Assembly: GCA_030770535.1 (NCBI GenBank) | Contig: JASVEC010000017.1 | Span: 806,001 to 870,000, forward strand | Direction of reading: 5' to 3' | Source of the DNA: Batkoa obscura | Lineage: Eukaryota > Entomophthoromycota > Entomophthoromycetes > Entomophthorales > Batkoaceae | Length of the DNA: 64,000 nucleotides | Shown: one piece after another, positions 46,242 to 59,856 of the stretch | Layout: every line of letters begins with the position of its first letter | Position numbering within the stretch: position 1 is the first letter of the stretch | The notes under the pieces: model-generated | Database searches by the model: none | Seen by the model: only the letters and a program-made list of their open reading frames with translations | Told to the model about the DNA's origin: nothing | Position numbers and translations under genes: made by a program

Positions 46242-47691
46242 ATGGGCCAAACTTTATCCGCTCCCGTTACTGAAAAACATACCACTAATGGTTCAAATAA
46301 CCGCTTTATATACGGTGCTTCCGCTATGCAAGGCTGGAGAGTTTGTAAGCAAAAAAGTAGCTGTATTATGCACTAGCTAACGTTTCTCTATTTAGCTATG
46401 GAAGACGCTCATACCACGCTTTTAAATTTGAAAGAGGATAGCATTATGGGTTTCTTTGCTGTATTTGATGGCCATGGTGGTAAGTTTATAACTCATTTAT
46501 ATAGTTGTTTTAATAAAAAAAATCAAAGGGCAAAGTGCAGCTAAGTTTGCTGGTGTTCATTTAGCTGAAAGAATTCAAAAAGATCCTGGATTTTCTAAAG
46601 GAGAATATTTAACTGCTATCAAAGGTGGTTACCTTGGTCTTGACTATGATCTTAAGACAGGTTTACTTTTACTAATAATTATACTATGATTTGGCTAATT
46701 TTATATACCATCAGATCCTGATTTCTTAGAAGATGTTTCTGGATGTACTGCAGTATGCGCTTTAATAACCGATGATAACAGAATTTTTGTTGTAAGTAAT
46801 TATGGGTAGACAAAATAGTAAAGCTAATCATTTTAAGGGAAATGCTGGGGATTCTAGAGCTGTACTCAGTTCAAATGGAATCGTTAAAGAATTATCTTTT
46901 GATCATAAGCCTACCAATCCTAGTATACTTTTCTAAAGTCTATTTTAAAATAATTCTAATTATTTTTTAGCTGAACATGATAGAATCTATCAAGCTGGAG
47001 GCTTTGTTGAATATGGAAGAGTTAATGGTATGTTATAGTATGATATAATTACAGATTATTAAAATGATAAAAGGAAACCTTGCGTTATCTAGAGCAATTG
47101 GGGATTTTGAATTTAAACAAAACATGAGATTACCCGCTGAAGAACAAGCAGTAACTGGTAAAACAATCAATTAAATTAATAATCGTTTTAATATCTATTA
47201 GCCAACCCTGATATTACTGAACATAAAATTACTGACGAAGATGAGTTTATTGTTATTGCTTGTGATGGTAAAAACGAGATTCTCTATTTTTTATTAAGAC
47301 TAATCGCTTAAAAGGTATTTGGGATTGTATGACTTCGCAAGAAGTAATCACGTTTGTTCGTGAACGTTTAGCTAAAGGGGACGAGATATCCAAAGTTGCT
47401 GAGGACCTTATGGACAACTGTTTAGCACCAGCTAGTGATTACGGAGGCCTTGGATGTGATAACATGACAGTAGTTATTGTCGGACTTCTTAATGGAAATA
47501 GCGTAGAAGAATGGCAAAAAAGAATTGCAAATAGGACTCCAATAGCAGTGCCATCTACTGAGTCAGTCGTTGAAGAAGTTAAACTTGAAAGCGAAAATGA
47601 AGGATCAAGCAGCACAGAGCAGGTAGAAGATACTAACACCACCCAAAGCGAGGCTGTTAAGCAAGAGCCTGAAATCAAACAAGAGGAATGA
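46242..47691 (+). CDS. PTC2: PP2C-type protein phosphatase (Ptc2/Ptc3 type)
   Basis: Nine exons, 46242-46344, 46396-46479, 46529-46660, 46715-46791, 46838-46922, 46971-47027, 47074-47157, 47202-47267 and 47315-47691, give 354 residues. In yeasts these Mg/Mn-dependent Ser/Thr phosphatases switch off stress MAP kinases and checkpoint kinases. Motifs in order: MGQTLSAP (possible N-myristoyl Gly2), [72 protein letters not shown] and [12 protein letters not shown]. All metal-binding Asp residues are present. The last 60 residues are an acidic Glu/Ser/Thr tail. Most introns are phase 1. Confidence 0.95.
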
Positions 47692-48620
47692 TCACAAGAA
47701 CAACTTTTTAATATCCGGAATAACGATTCATATAAAAGATTAGAAAATCGTGCTAAATTACGTAATTTACTTGCCATATTTTTAAATAGTGAGATTTTTG
47801 CACCAAACTTTATCATTAATGTCATTAACTTTAAATTTTGTGGTACTGAAACTATTTTTTGATTTTTTTTACGATTGTTTTTTGTTTTAGAATAAGTATA
47901 ATTTAAGCTAATAGTAAACTACATAAACACACTAATAGAGTTTAAACTAATAGTATAATTGTAAAGAAAATAATAATGTCAAAAAGTGTACTAAAGTTAA
48001 AAATACTTTCAAAATGATTTTTTTAAACATAGTTATAAAAACAAATACTAGTTACATATAGTTTAGATTGACAATCTTTATTGTAAGAATAAATTAATTA
48101 ACTGTTAAATATAGAAAAAACATTTGCTTATAACTTTAGTAGAATTACATACTATAGTTAATATTGTATTAATAAAGTGTTATTGTAAATATGTGTATAC
48201 TAACATTTTTATTTTTTATAAAAATTGATTTCAAAAACTTTGCTAATTAAAGCTCATTTTTAGATGCTATTTAATAAGCAGTTTATAATCGTCATTAACT
48301 AGATTTTAAAATTATAGTAATAGTGTAACAACTAAAGAGGTTATATATAGTAATTTACCATGTTAGATATTTGATCTCAATTAACTCAAATAAAGTTAAA
48401 TATAAATTGTTTTAATTTATAAATATATTATTCTAAACTATTGTTTTTATTATAATGGATACCATGGAAAATATCTTATCACACTATCACACACTAATTC
48501 AGCTATTAAACTTCCCACATTTAAAATAGTATGAAACAAGCTCCATTTAAAGAATAAAACACAAGTTTAAGAATATAAAAAAAAGCTCGCAAAAATGACT
48601 ATGCAATTCTTTGATTTAAA
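47692..48620. other. Intergenic between PTC2 and MetAP2
   Basis: About 0.9 kb of AT-rich DNA, no repeats or open frames of note. Confidence 0.5.
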
Positions 48621-50581
<1,961 letters not shown>

Positions 50582-51176
50582 TAGACATTGTAGTAGCCCA
50601 GCTAGCTGGTTTATATTAATATACATTAAATAATAGCTGTACATTTGCTCAATAAAAATAAGTAACTACAACTAAAAATTATTAGGTTAGTTGTGTGGTA
50701 GTGCTATTGACCCTTATCAGATAAAACAATATTGTAATATTAGCTATAAAAACTTTATACTGGTTATAATTTGATAAAGTAAACTTATAAGCTAAACTAA
50801 ATCAAAAGGTATGAATAAAAATGTAAATAAACATACTAAGCTTAATTACAATGTGCTGTTTAAAAATTGGAATTTTTAAATCTTAATTCAGTTTTGATAT
50901 TGGATGGTATTTATAATAGAAGGTAAAATGAAATGACAATAAAACTTGTAATATTTTATCACTAAATTTAGAATCAGATAGGGTATTTTCGATGAAATAA
51001 AAAACCGAGTTTTATGGTCCTTGGTAAATGCGATTAAGTGTAGTCATTTGAGCCATGCTACGATCTAGGAGATGAATATTAAACTTGGTGTCGGCATCAC
51101 TGTCGAATTTAATGTGGGTATTTTTATATGATTTGTTCATATGCCTTTTTGATGTAATTATCAGTTTTGTTCTATA

Positions 51177-51279
51177 ATATGGGGGTGTTTTTTATTATTA
51201 TCACTTTTCCCATTTTTTAAGCGCTATTTCAGCGGAAAGATTGTTAGTAAAATTTTTAAACAAAAAAATACATCCCCAT
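51177..51279 (-). repeat. MITE-A copy
   Basis: ATATGGGGGTGTTTTTTATT to ATACATCCCCAT, with core AAGCGCTATTTCAGCGG. Confidence 0.85.
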
Positions 51280-51422
51280 CTTTTATAAATGGTTTTTATT
51301 TTTAATAGTTTTCCATAATATTAAATATTTTGATTTTAAGAGTATTTTCATAATATATATATAATAACACTCAAGAAAAACTTATTTTTATACTATTTAT
51401 TATATTCATTTATCAATACCAA

Positions 51423-51524
51423 CTGGGGATGTATTCTTTTGTTCAAGGATCTTACTAATAATTTTTTAACTCAAATAGTGCTTAAAAATCGAAAAAGTGA
51501 TGATACTAAAAAAACACTCCTAAT
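51423..51524 (+). repeat. MITE-A copy, diverged
   Basis: CTGGGGATGTATTCTTTTG to ACACTCCTAAT; more substitutions than most copies. Confidence 0.75.
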
Positions 51525-51782
51525 TGTTTATATTTTCAGATTTTATCTAAGTCAGTATTTATTAGTATTCAAAACTAGATTTTAATTTCAAAAATAGTTC
51601 TTAGTGTTATGAATTATATCTATTACACAATTCAATACTATTTAAATTCCACCTTAACATAACAGCTATCATAAACAAATATAATAATTACTCTGAAGTA
51701 TAATAAAAATAAAACTTGAATAGATTTACTTAATTTATTCTTAAAAGATATTACAATTAACAAGCAGATAGTTAGCTAAGAT

Positions 51783-53057
51783 TTAATTCTTTGGTGGATT
51801 AATATAGAGCAACTTGTTTGGAGACTTTTTAGGGATATCGTTAAGAGTATCTTTGATAGCAAGATCAATAAGCTTCTTTTTAAGTTCAGATGGAGAAGGT
51901 ATTTTTTCTTCAAGTGATAAAAGGTAGGCAAGGGCACCAGCTACATGTGGGGAAGCCATTGAAGTTCCGGAGATAGTGTTAGTAGCAGATTTGCTTCCAC
52001 GCCAGATAGAGTCAATGTCTTTACCTGGGGCGAAGATGTCAGTACAGTCACCCCAGTTGGAGAACCATGCACGTTCATCATTAATAGTAGTGGCACCAAC
52101 AGTGACTGCGTTTTCAGCAGAAGCTGGTGAATAGTTACAGGCATCTTCATCATCATTACCAGCAGCAACAGCAAAGTTAAGTCCGGAATCAACAGCAGCA
52201 TTAACGGCTTGATTTAAAGCGCGAGAATATCCACCACCGAGGGACATATTGGCAACACTACCTTTATGAGTTTTACCGCTCTTCCTTGCTTGACGTTCTT
52301 CTTCTTTAGCAGCCTTGGCAGCCCATTCAACCCCCTTGACTACATCTGACATTGAACCTGAACCATTGGAACGAAGTACTTTGACGGCAACAACCTTTGC
52401 TTTCTTGGCTACACCATATCTTTTACCGGCAATGGTACCAGCGCAATGAGAACCGTGACCATTACCATCCTCATCTGGATCACCTTGTGGGATAGTAGCG
52501 CCCCATTCGGCACGTCCTTCAAAATCTTCATGTTGGTAGTTTACACCTGTATCAATTACATAAGCAGTGACATTGGCTCCTGCTCTTTCATCATAAATAT
52601 ATTTGTTAAAAGTACCGAAAGAAAGGTGATCTACATGGGAAATACGGGCTAAACCCCATGGTGCACCTCTTTCAAGTTTATTAGTGCGCACAATTGAATC
52701 TTGTTCAACGTAATCGACTTCTGGAGAGCGACGGATTAAATCGACAAGTTCTTTGTCAAATTTTCCAGAGTATCCGTTTAATTCATTATGGTAATAAACG
52801 TGATTTAATTTGTTAGTGTTAGCCTTACCGGTTAACGAGTTGGCCTTAGTGATCATACTGTTAAGGGTATTGAAATGACCATCGATAGCATTGAATTTGG
52901 CATTATTCTTAAACATTACAATATAATGATCAGGAATAGCCTCATTCTTTGGGAGGTGGATGGAGGTTAAAAATTCTTCAGCAACATCAAAGATATCAGC
53001 TAAAGAAACGGAGGAGAATAAAATAGTTGTGAGTGTAAAAGCGTGGTTAAATTTCAT
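51783..53057 (-). CDS. Subtilisin-like serine protease (S8A, proteinase K type)
   Basis: A single exon of 424 residues. The start is ATG at 53057; the frame extends upstream only through a non-ATG codon. Signal peptide (MKFNHAFTLTTILFSSVSLA), then an I9 pro-domain (DHYIVMFK ... VDYVEQDSIV), then the mature protease beginning near GAPWGLARIS. Catalytic residues: Asp169 in YVIDTGVN, His201 in GNGHGSHCAG, oxyanion Asn301 in AAGNDDEDA, Ser366 in SGTSMASPHVAG. The pattern matches secreted or vacuolar fungal proteases. Its codon use is clearly more GC-rich than its surroundings and it has no introns, as expected for a highly expressed gene. A TATA box lies about 50 bp upstream. Confidence 0.95.
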   Translation of the reverse strand: MKFNHAFTLTTILFSSVSLADIFDVAEEFLTSIHLPKNEAIPDHYIVMFKNNAKFNAIDGHFNTLNSMITKANSLTGKANTNKLNHVYYHNELNGYSGKFDKELVDLIRRSPEVDYVEQDSIVRTNKLERGAPWGLARISHVDHLSFGTFNKYIYDERAGANVTAYVIDTGVNYQHEDFEGRAEWGATIPQGDPDEDGNGHGSHCAGTIAGKRYGVAKKAKVVAVKVLRSNGSGSMSDVVKGVEWAAKAAKEEERQARKSGKTHKGSVANMSLGGGYSRALNQAVNAAVDSGLNFAVAAGNDDEDACNYSPASAENAVTVGATTINDERAWFSNWGDCTDIFAPGKDIDSIWRGSKSATNTISGTSMASPHVAGALAYLLSLEEKIPSPSELKKKLIDLAIKDTLNDIPKKSPNKLLYINPPKN

Positions 53058-54014
53058 TACAAAAAAAAACAAATAAAACTTTCAATTAAAGGATAAGTTC
53101 TACTTTTTATACTCCACTTTTGCTTGGTTAGGTTTTCTATGTGACGTCTTATTTGCATTAATTTTCTAACCCCTCAATAGCGAAATATGATTGGTAGTTA
53201 ATGAAATTTCTCTCCATTTTGGTGGATTACAATGCTTTTTAAATCAGCTGATTTTATTTAGCTGAGTATTGACCCCTACCTTGAAATTTCAATTGATTTT
53301 GCATTGCCGATAGACATCAAAAGCTTAGTTGTAAACCCTTAAATTAAAAGAAGGGAGTCTTCATAACAGCTAAGGAATACACATGACCTTAGGTTTAATT
53401 TATCACTTAATCCTGAAGGTGTATTATTGCTTGTTAACAAGGTTCAATATTATAAAGGTTAATAGTATGATTATATTTATAATCAAACAATCTATTATTA
53501 GCCGAAAACAATTAATCCGTTGCTAGGATTATTATATATTACTCATATGGTTTAAGCATTATTATACTACCAATTAATTTAAATAATTTAAATTTTAAAA
53601 TACAACTAATGATTGAAATACGTATAAGAGATAACTTGAAACATCTTCGTCTTATCAAAACCACTAAACTTTAATTAAATAATGCTTTATAAATATATTT
53701 TAGTTATAAGCATAATATCTTAAATATAATTTTATTAACTCTACTTTATTTCAATAAAGGATAGCATCAAGCTCATACATACATTATCTAACCCAACACC
53801 ATTTTACTATAGTATATCAAAACTCTAATTTTAATTAGCTTAAATATTTAACCTGAAATACTCTACTAAAGTTATTACAACCTTGATTGAAATTTAGGTT
53901 ACTTGTTTCAGAACAATTTTTAAATTCAATCTAAAAATTTTTGCCAATCATTTTAGTTCAAAATATTAACTTTTTTAATACCTTTTTTACAATTTTTCAT
54001 TCAACTCTAAAAAA
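53058..54014. other. Divergent promoter region, subtilisin and PKR1
   Basis: About 0.95 kb between divergently transcribed genes. Apart from the TATA box, no distinct feature recognised. Confidence 0.45.
53103..53111 (-). promoter_or_regulatory. Probable TATA box of the subtilisin gene
   Basis: TATAAAAAG on the minus strand, about 46 bp before the ATG, in an otherwise less AT-rich stretch. Confidence 0.5.
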
Positions 54015-54473
54015 ATGGACGAAACTATTCAAAAAGGTAGCTAGCAATATAATACCTTGTAACAAATGGATTTATATTAAAAGCGAAATATAGAAACCGG
54101 AGTAAGTAAAATTATGACTGAATTATGGGAGTCTATAATTGTAGGTGGTGTAAATAACTCTGTAATGTTGATTATGAATCTTAGCTTTTTATTCCTACTC
54201 CTCTCATTATTGCTACTTTTATATGTCACTTCCGGAAATTATCATGTCATGGGACTAATATTTATTGGTGTTTGCCTATTTGCATCTATTAATTGGTAAA
54301 TAATAATTTTCAACATCTTAAAATTTTAATTTACATATAGGTTTATATTTGAAATGAATGTGATTAAAGCTAAGGAAATAAACGAAAAGATTCAAAATGA
54401 GGAAAAAGCTGAAGTGAAACCAACTAAAAATGAAAAGAAAAATTTAAAAAAAAGAAGCAAAAAGGCTCCATGA
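54015..54473 (+). CDS. PKR1: Pkr1-like V-ATPase assembly factor
   Basis: Exons 54015-54036, 54094-54295 and 54341-54473 give 118 residues. In yeast Pkr1 is an ER membrane protein needed to assemble the V-ATPase membrane sector. Visible are LWESIIVGGVNNSV, two closely packed membrane helices (MNLSFLFLLLSLLLLLYV and VMGLIFIGVCLFASINWFIF) and a charged Lys/Glu-rich tail ending KKRSKKAP. The 22-bp first exon (MDETIQK) is inferred because the frame joins cleanly; a start at the internal ATG 54114 (MTELWES) is the alternative. Ends only 85 bp from the convergent amylase gene. Confidence 0.8.
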
Positions 54474-54558
54474 ATAAAGAAAAGACACATAAATTTAATG
54501 TTCATTTTTTAATATAATACTTTTATCATAGGCTATAATTTGGATAATGTTAAACTAT

Positions 54559-56158
54559 TCACTCTTTTACTGTATAGACTGCAATCGATCCCCCTTCTGC
54601 ATAAAACTCACCCCAACCTCCTTCATCAATAGTTACTTCTTGATCACAAAAGCCCATTAAATCAACCCATTTTTGACCTTTTTTATGTTCACCTACAAAC
54701 ATACGCTTACTGCCTTTATCTGAAGAGCACAAAACAGTTGCTAGTCCTTGAGGATGTTCATCATCACCTTGCCTTACCCAACCAATAGTATCATGGTGGT
54801 CAAAATAATCATTTTGTTCACCATAAGCATAATTTTTTCTTGCTTTCAGCAACTTGCTTATAATATCAAATTTGCCTTCAATAGAGTTATCCCCACTAAT
54901 TTCATACAAATCACCATAGAATATACATGGATATCCATCCTGACGTAATAATATTAAACTATATGCGTGAGGTTTGAACCAGTCTTCTACCCAAGATTCT
55001 AAAGATTCACCAGGTTGAGAATCATGATTGTCTATCAAAGTTAATAAATATATTAACAATTCTATAATAAGGCTACTTACCGACAAAAGTCACAGCATTT
55101 ATCGGATTAACTTGAGCTAAAGTACCTTCAAATATCTTTGAAATATCATAGCCTTTACCATCTTTGGATGCTTCCATAAAATTAAAATGTAAGGGAACAT
55201 CAAATAAAGATAATTGGCCTTGATGGAAGTCAATATACTTTGATGCCTCTTCAAGTGAATCTTTCCAATACTCACCAACTACAAAGAAATTGTCATCCTT
55301 CTTTCTTACTTCATTTAGCATATCTTTTATAAATTTGGCATCAATATGTTTTAAGGCATCCAAGCGAAATCCACTTAAATCCAGTGTATCTACTATCCAG
55401 TTACAAAAGTTTAACAAATCTTTGCGTACATCCGGATGGTCATGATCAACTATAATTTAACAGGTAAGTAAGTAAGTATTATGTTAACATCAAGTTAATT
55501 ACTATCTGCTCCCATCAAGTAATCATAGTTTCCTTTTTCTTTATCAACTCTGTTGGCCTATGTAAAACATAAATAAATATTAAATTATTGCTATTATTAT
55601 TATTATTACCCAGTCTTTGTTTTCACCCAAAATACGATAAATTCCTTTTTGTCCATTTTCTTGATTATAATCTGTACCTGTAAAGTGATTAAAATTCCAC
55701 TTAAAATCGGAGTATTTATTATTTCGGTTTTTAAATTCAAATTTAGTCCATCCCTTAATATCATGTGGCTCACTAATAACTTTATTTCTATCTTCTTCAT
55801 CAACTAATTCTGCTTTAAATAGCTCAGTATCATCTGCCCCTAATTTATGGTTTAATACTAAATCAGCATAGACTTGAATGCCATTCTCCTTAAGTGCTGT
55901 TACGGCACTGATAAGCTCTTCTTTAGTACCATATTTTGTTCTTACTGTGCCCTTTTGATCGAATTCCCCCAAGTCCCATAAATCATAAATACCATAACCT
56001 ACATCATTGTCACTACTTCCTTTTGTTGGTGGTGGAATCCATATGCCAGTAATACCGAGTTCTTTAAATTCCTCAACTTTACTTTTTAATAAGTTCCAGT
56101 GTTTACCAGTGTTTGGTAAATGCCACTCAAAAAACTGAATCATTGTATTGTTACCCAT
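54559..56158 (-). CDS. Alpha-amylase, GH13 (subfamily 5-like, non-secreted)
   Basis: Four exons in coding order: 56158-55610, 55557-55503, 55449-55081, 55031-54559; 481 residues. Cuts alpha-1,4 bonds in starch or glycogen. It opens directly with MIQFFEWHLPNTGKHW, with no signal peptide, which matches the liquefying bacterial amylases and the intracellular fungal GH13_5 group rather than secreted Taka-amylases. Conserved regions: YADLVLNHKLGADD (region I), GFRLDALKHID (nucleophile Asp), VVGEYWKDS (acid Glu) and, rebuilt across an intron, FVDNHDSQP (third Asp). A likely role is turnover of internal glycogen or support of alpha-glucan synthesis. Four exons argue for long residence in a eukaryotic genome. 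Confidence 0.92.
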
Positions 56159-57581
56159 CCTTTCAAACTTTATTTTTTTATTAAATTCATTGCTATCAGT
56201 CTTTTGTTTTTATTATATACATTTTTTCTCAACTTGATTACGTCTTAATAATACTTTTTTATTAACTTAAATAAGTAAACTAACTTGATTATCCAAAGTA
56301 ATGGTGACGGAATTTTCATTTTGGTTATCTTAAAAACCTCAATTTTAATATTGTGTTCTTTATTACCTCTATGATTGGATAGTATTTTTATAAATTAATT
56401 TAATACTATAAAATAGTATTACGTTATCTTTCATTTAATATATCTGAGTTAAAATTGAATATCATTGGACTTTGTTTTAAAACAATATGGTAGAAACATG
56501 AATCATACCAAATCTCAAAGATTAGATTTAAAATTCGATTTCTTAATAACTAATAGTTGAAATTTAATGTCTTCTAGACTATATTATATATATATATAAG
56601 TTAAACTTACTATTTGTTATAAAATTAAAAAGAATATATGCAGATAACGAAAAATATAGCAGCTTCTCACTAGTTGTAAATGGTTTAAATTTTGCTTAAT
56701 TTGAAAGTAAAATATTATAAGATATGGGGATGTATTTTTTTGGTTAAGAATTTTACTAACAATTTTTCCAATCAAATAGCTCTTAAAAAATGGAAAAAGT
56801 GACGAAACCAAAAAAAACACCCTATATAATATTTTTTAAAATTATTTACTATTAGAAAAATGTTTTTTGTAAATAATGTTATAGAGCAGCTTGTTTATAT
56901 GTAATCTTAGAAAAACGTATGTTTTAAATTTGTTTAGTCCAAAGTACTGAAAGTACAAAGCTATCAAATTATATATTAATATAATGTAAATTCTAAAATT
57001 TTAAAATTAAAATATGAATTTCGAAGTTTCAAAGTAAATTATTTTCTAGACTTTAAATTTCAAAATGTAATTTAAATCATAATTATGCCATACAATGACA
57101 GTTTTTATATTGTAATACTATAAGACATAAAATTTATTAAGTTGTATCAAGGTGATTTTATTAAAAAATTGTGAAATAAAAAGACTAGTGGTTTATTCAG
57201 TATACTACTTATTTATTTCCTAGTAGGTACTTCAACATTGTTTAATATTTCGAGCATCATTATAAATATAAGTAATATTTAAACTCTAAAAAAACTGTTA
57301 AAGCTATCAAATATATACACTTTATTGTAGCAAATAAATGGGACATTCTATTAAATATAATTATCATCCATATTTTGTGCTATATTTAATAATTATCCTT
57401 AGTTAATACCTTATAACACTATTATAGTTAGTAAAATTGTTTGCTGTTATATTAAAATTTAGCAAATATTTTTGTATAATTGAGTTGAGTAAAAATAATA
57501 TTGTTTATGTATTTTCAAAAATTATAATTAATTTATTTACAATAAGGTTGACTGCCTTAGGTTCTATTAATAATAATTATT
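56159..57581. other. Intergenic with one MITE-A
   Basis: Promoter side of the amylase gene and 3' flank of TVP15. Contains MITE-A at 56722-56827; otherwise AT-rich with no supported gene. Confidence 0.5.
56722..56827 (+). repeat. MITE-A copy
   Basis: ATATGGGGATGTATTTTTTTG to AACACCCTATAT. Confidence 0.85.
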
Positions 57582-58139
57582 TTAGACAGCTGAAGTTACA
57601 CTTGATTTGTTCATCATAGGAGCAGGCATTTTGACAGAAGGTGCGGCAAATTGTAAAATAACATAAACAATACCGAGTCCTAATGTCAAAAGTCCACCTA
57701 AAAGTTGAAACCATTCGGGTCCTAACATCAATGCACATAAGCTATATACTTTAGTAAATTTGAATAAAATATAGGGAATAAAATACTTACAATATATAGA
57801 CTATTATTTTTTGTAAATAAATTAAATAATAAGTAAAAATATTTAAAGTCTAAATTAAACTTACAAAGTCCACGTCCGAGCGGATAAAATAAGAATGCAC
57901 AGTAGCTTGAAATTGGCTCTGGTTTATGTAACTCAAGTAGCAATATAACTATACCAAATACACTATAAAATTATTTTAGTTTATAGTAATGATATATAAT
58001 AGTAAGCTTACACTGAATAAATAGCAAGGATGACATTGGAAAATGATATAAAGAAAAATCTTTGAATCCCAATGATAATAAGGATGACACCAATGATGAT
58101 ATTTAAGATACGTAATGTTATATCAGTGATTCTGGACAT
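57582..58139 (-). CDS. TVP15: Tvp15/COPI-associated Golgi membrane protein, with a 10-nt exon
   Basis: Exons in coding order: 58139-58012, 57962-57865, 57800-57791 (10 nt) and 57741-57582; 131 residues. Four membrane segments are seen: LRILNIIIGVILIIIG, VILAIYSVVFGIVILLL, FLFYPLGRGLFYIFLCALML (made by joining three exons) and LLGGLLTLGLGIVYVIL. LELHKPEPISSYCAFLF and GRGLFYIF match the COPI-associated/Tvp15 family of Golgi proteins of unknown biochemical function. The 10-nt exon is flanked by consensus AG and GTAAGT and is needed for the GRGLFYIF motif, so it is well supported. Confidence 0.85.
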
Positions 58140-59856
58140 TCTCTTAATTAATTTTTAATAAAATTTCAAATAGTAGCTATACGTGGGGTATTTATAACCT
58201 TTTAATTATGATGTGTTTGATTATCATTTCTTATCCAATTAATATGATTTAATAGTGTAAACATGGAACGGGTAATTTGAAATTTTGAGTTGAGAATTGA
58301 GTTTATGAAAGAGCCAATCAACGCATTCCTTAGAACTTGGCAGCTTTACAACTTTGTCATTGTCAAGTTCTGCTACAAAGGAAGTTTACAGTAGCATAGA
58401 TTGGGGATGAATTTCAACTTTTACTAAGCAATCTTAATTATTCTTGACAGTCAAAAACACCGAATGAAACTAACAACTATCAAAGAAAAGTTTGGAAAAA
58501 CCTCTTGTTTAAATATAGTTTTTTTTTGTTTCAGTATTTGGTTGATGATTTTATTTTTTATATTGCATAAAAAATGGACAGAATATTAAAATAAAAAAGT
58601 CATTCTAGCATTTTTAATTTTTTGATTTATGATGTCAACTTTATGTTTTAATTAGTCAAATGTTATCTATTTTTAAATCTCGAAAAACATGTAAAATCAA
58701 TTAAAAAATGTATTTATTGAAAGTCAAATACATAAAACTTAACCTTGAAAATAGTAAATACTACCAGAGTTCAAGTGTATAAAGCACGGAGTGTTAAAAT
58801 AATTGAAACATTAGAATAAGCTCTTATGATGGTTTGAGTTTTAATTTAATAGTTTAGCGGAGGAATAAAGCAGATTTTATCTTATTAATTTCAATGCTAT
58901 TAAAATTTAGTGGAATTTTTTGAAGTTGGGACATTAGAAATTATTATTTACTTCTTTATAAGTATATCGATATCAAATTCTACACCTCTATTATATATCT
59001 TAGAGTATCTCGAGAGTGATTCTTAATTTGAAAGATAACACGTTCTTAAAGAGGAGGCTTAATAACTTTTTTTCGATTACAGAATCATGATTAAGCCTTT
59101 CTTTTTATCATTGTTAAATCATAGAATACTATCCCTTGAATTCACTCAAATTTTATACTCAGAAACATTATTATTATTACGTTGTTAATAGCCAATCATA
59201 GTTCATTATGCCCATTCGAGAAGTTTATTCTGTTTAAGTTAGGCCATAAGCTCAAGCCAAGAAGATATTCAAAGTTCGCAAAATAAAATAATATAACATA
59301 AAATTGAACTTATCTTTATTAAAAATTCGTTATTTAAGCCTTTGTTCATCTTATCTATTATTCATTGTTGGTACTTTAATTCCCGTTTGCTCTTATTTAT
59401 AATAAAATTAAACTTAAAGTTGATCCTATATGCTAAAATTGGTAACTATTTCAGGTTGAATTGTTCAACTATTGCATGATGCAATGTTGTGTAACATTAC
59501 TAAATTTGATTTAATGATGGAATTTTAAGGCCAGTTTTATCTAAAAAAATAAAATAGTGCCTTAACTTTTTTCATTAAACTTAAAAATGGCTATAAAAAT
59601 ATGCGATCAGCTTTTTTGAAATGAAAATAAAACTATTGTTTTAACTGTCAACACATTTTTCAACAGATTTAATAGTGCTTTCGAATTAAATTCAAATTAT
59701 ATTATTGTTATCTAAAACCACTTATCTTGTCAATTTATAGTGTGATTAGAGCAACGCCTTCTTACTGTTGAACTTATCAATTTCTATTTATTATATCTTA
59801 TTAATATTTTAATATTCTTTTAACCTAACTCTTTTTTAAACTTCTTTATTATAATA
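58140..59856. other. Long divergent promoter region, TVP15 and FKS1
   Basis: About 1.7 kb without a gene, repeat or RNA that I can recognise, and no MITE-A. It is the largest empty spacer in the gene-rich part; long 5' regions are common for regulated cell-wall genes. Confidence 0.5.

Noticed and set aside
47439-47825. 128-codon minus-strand frame over the 3' end of PTC2
   Set aside because: Shadow of the PTC2 last exon.
58140-59856. Search for a tRNA or other structured RNA in the largest gene-free spacer
   Set aside because: No A-box/B-box pair or cloverleaf that I could recognise by eye; a covariance-model scan would be decisive.
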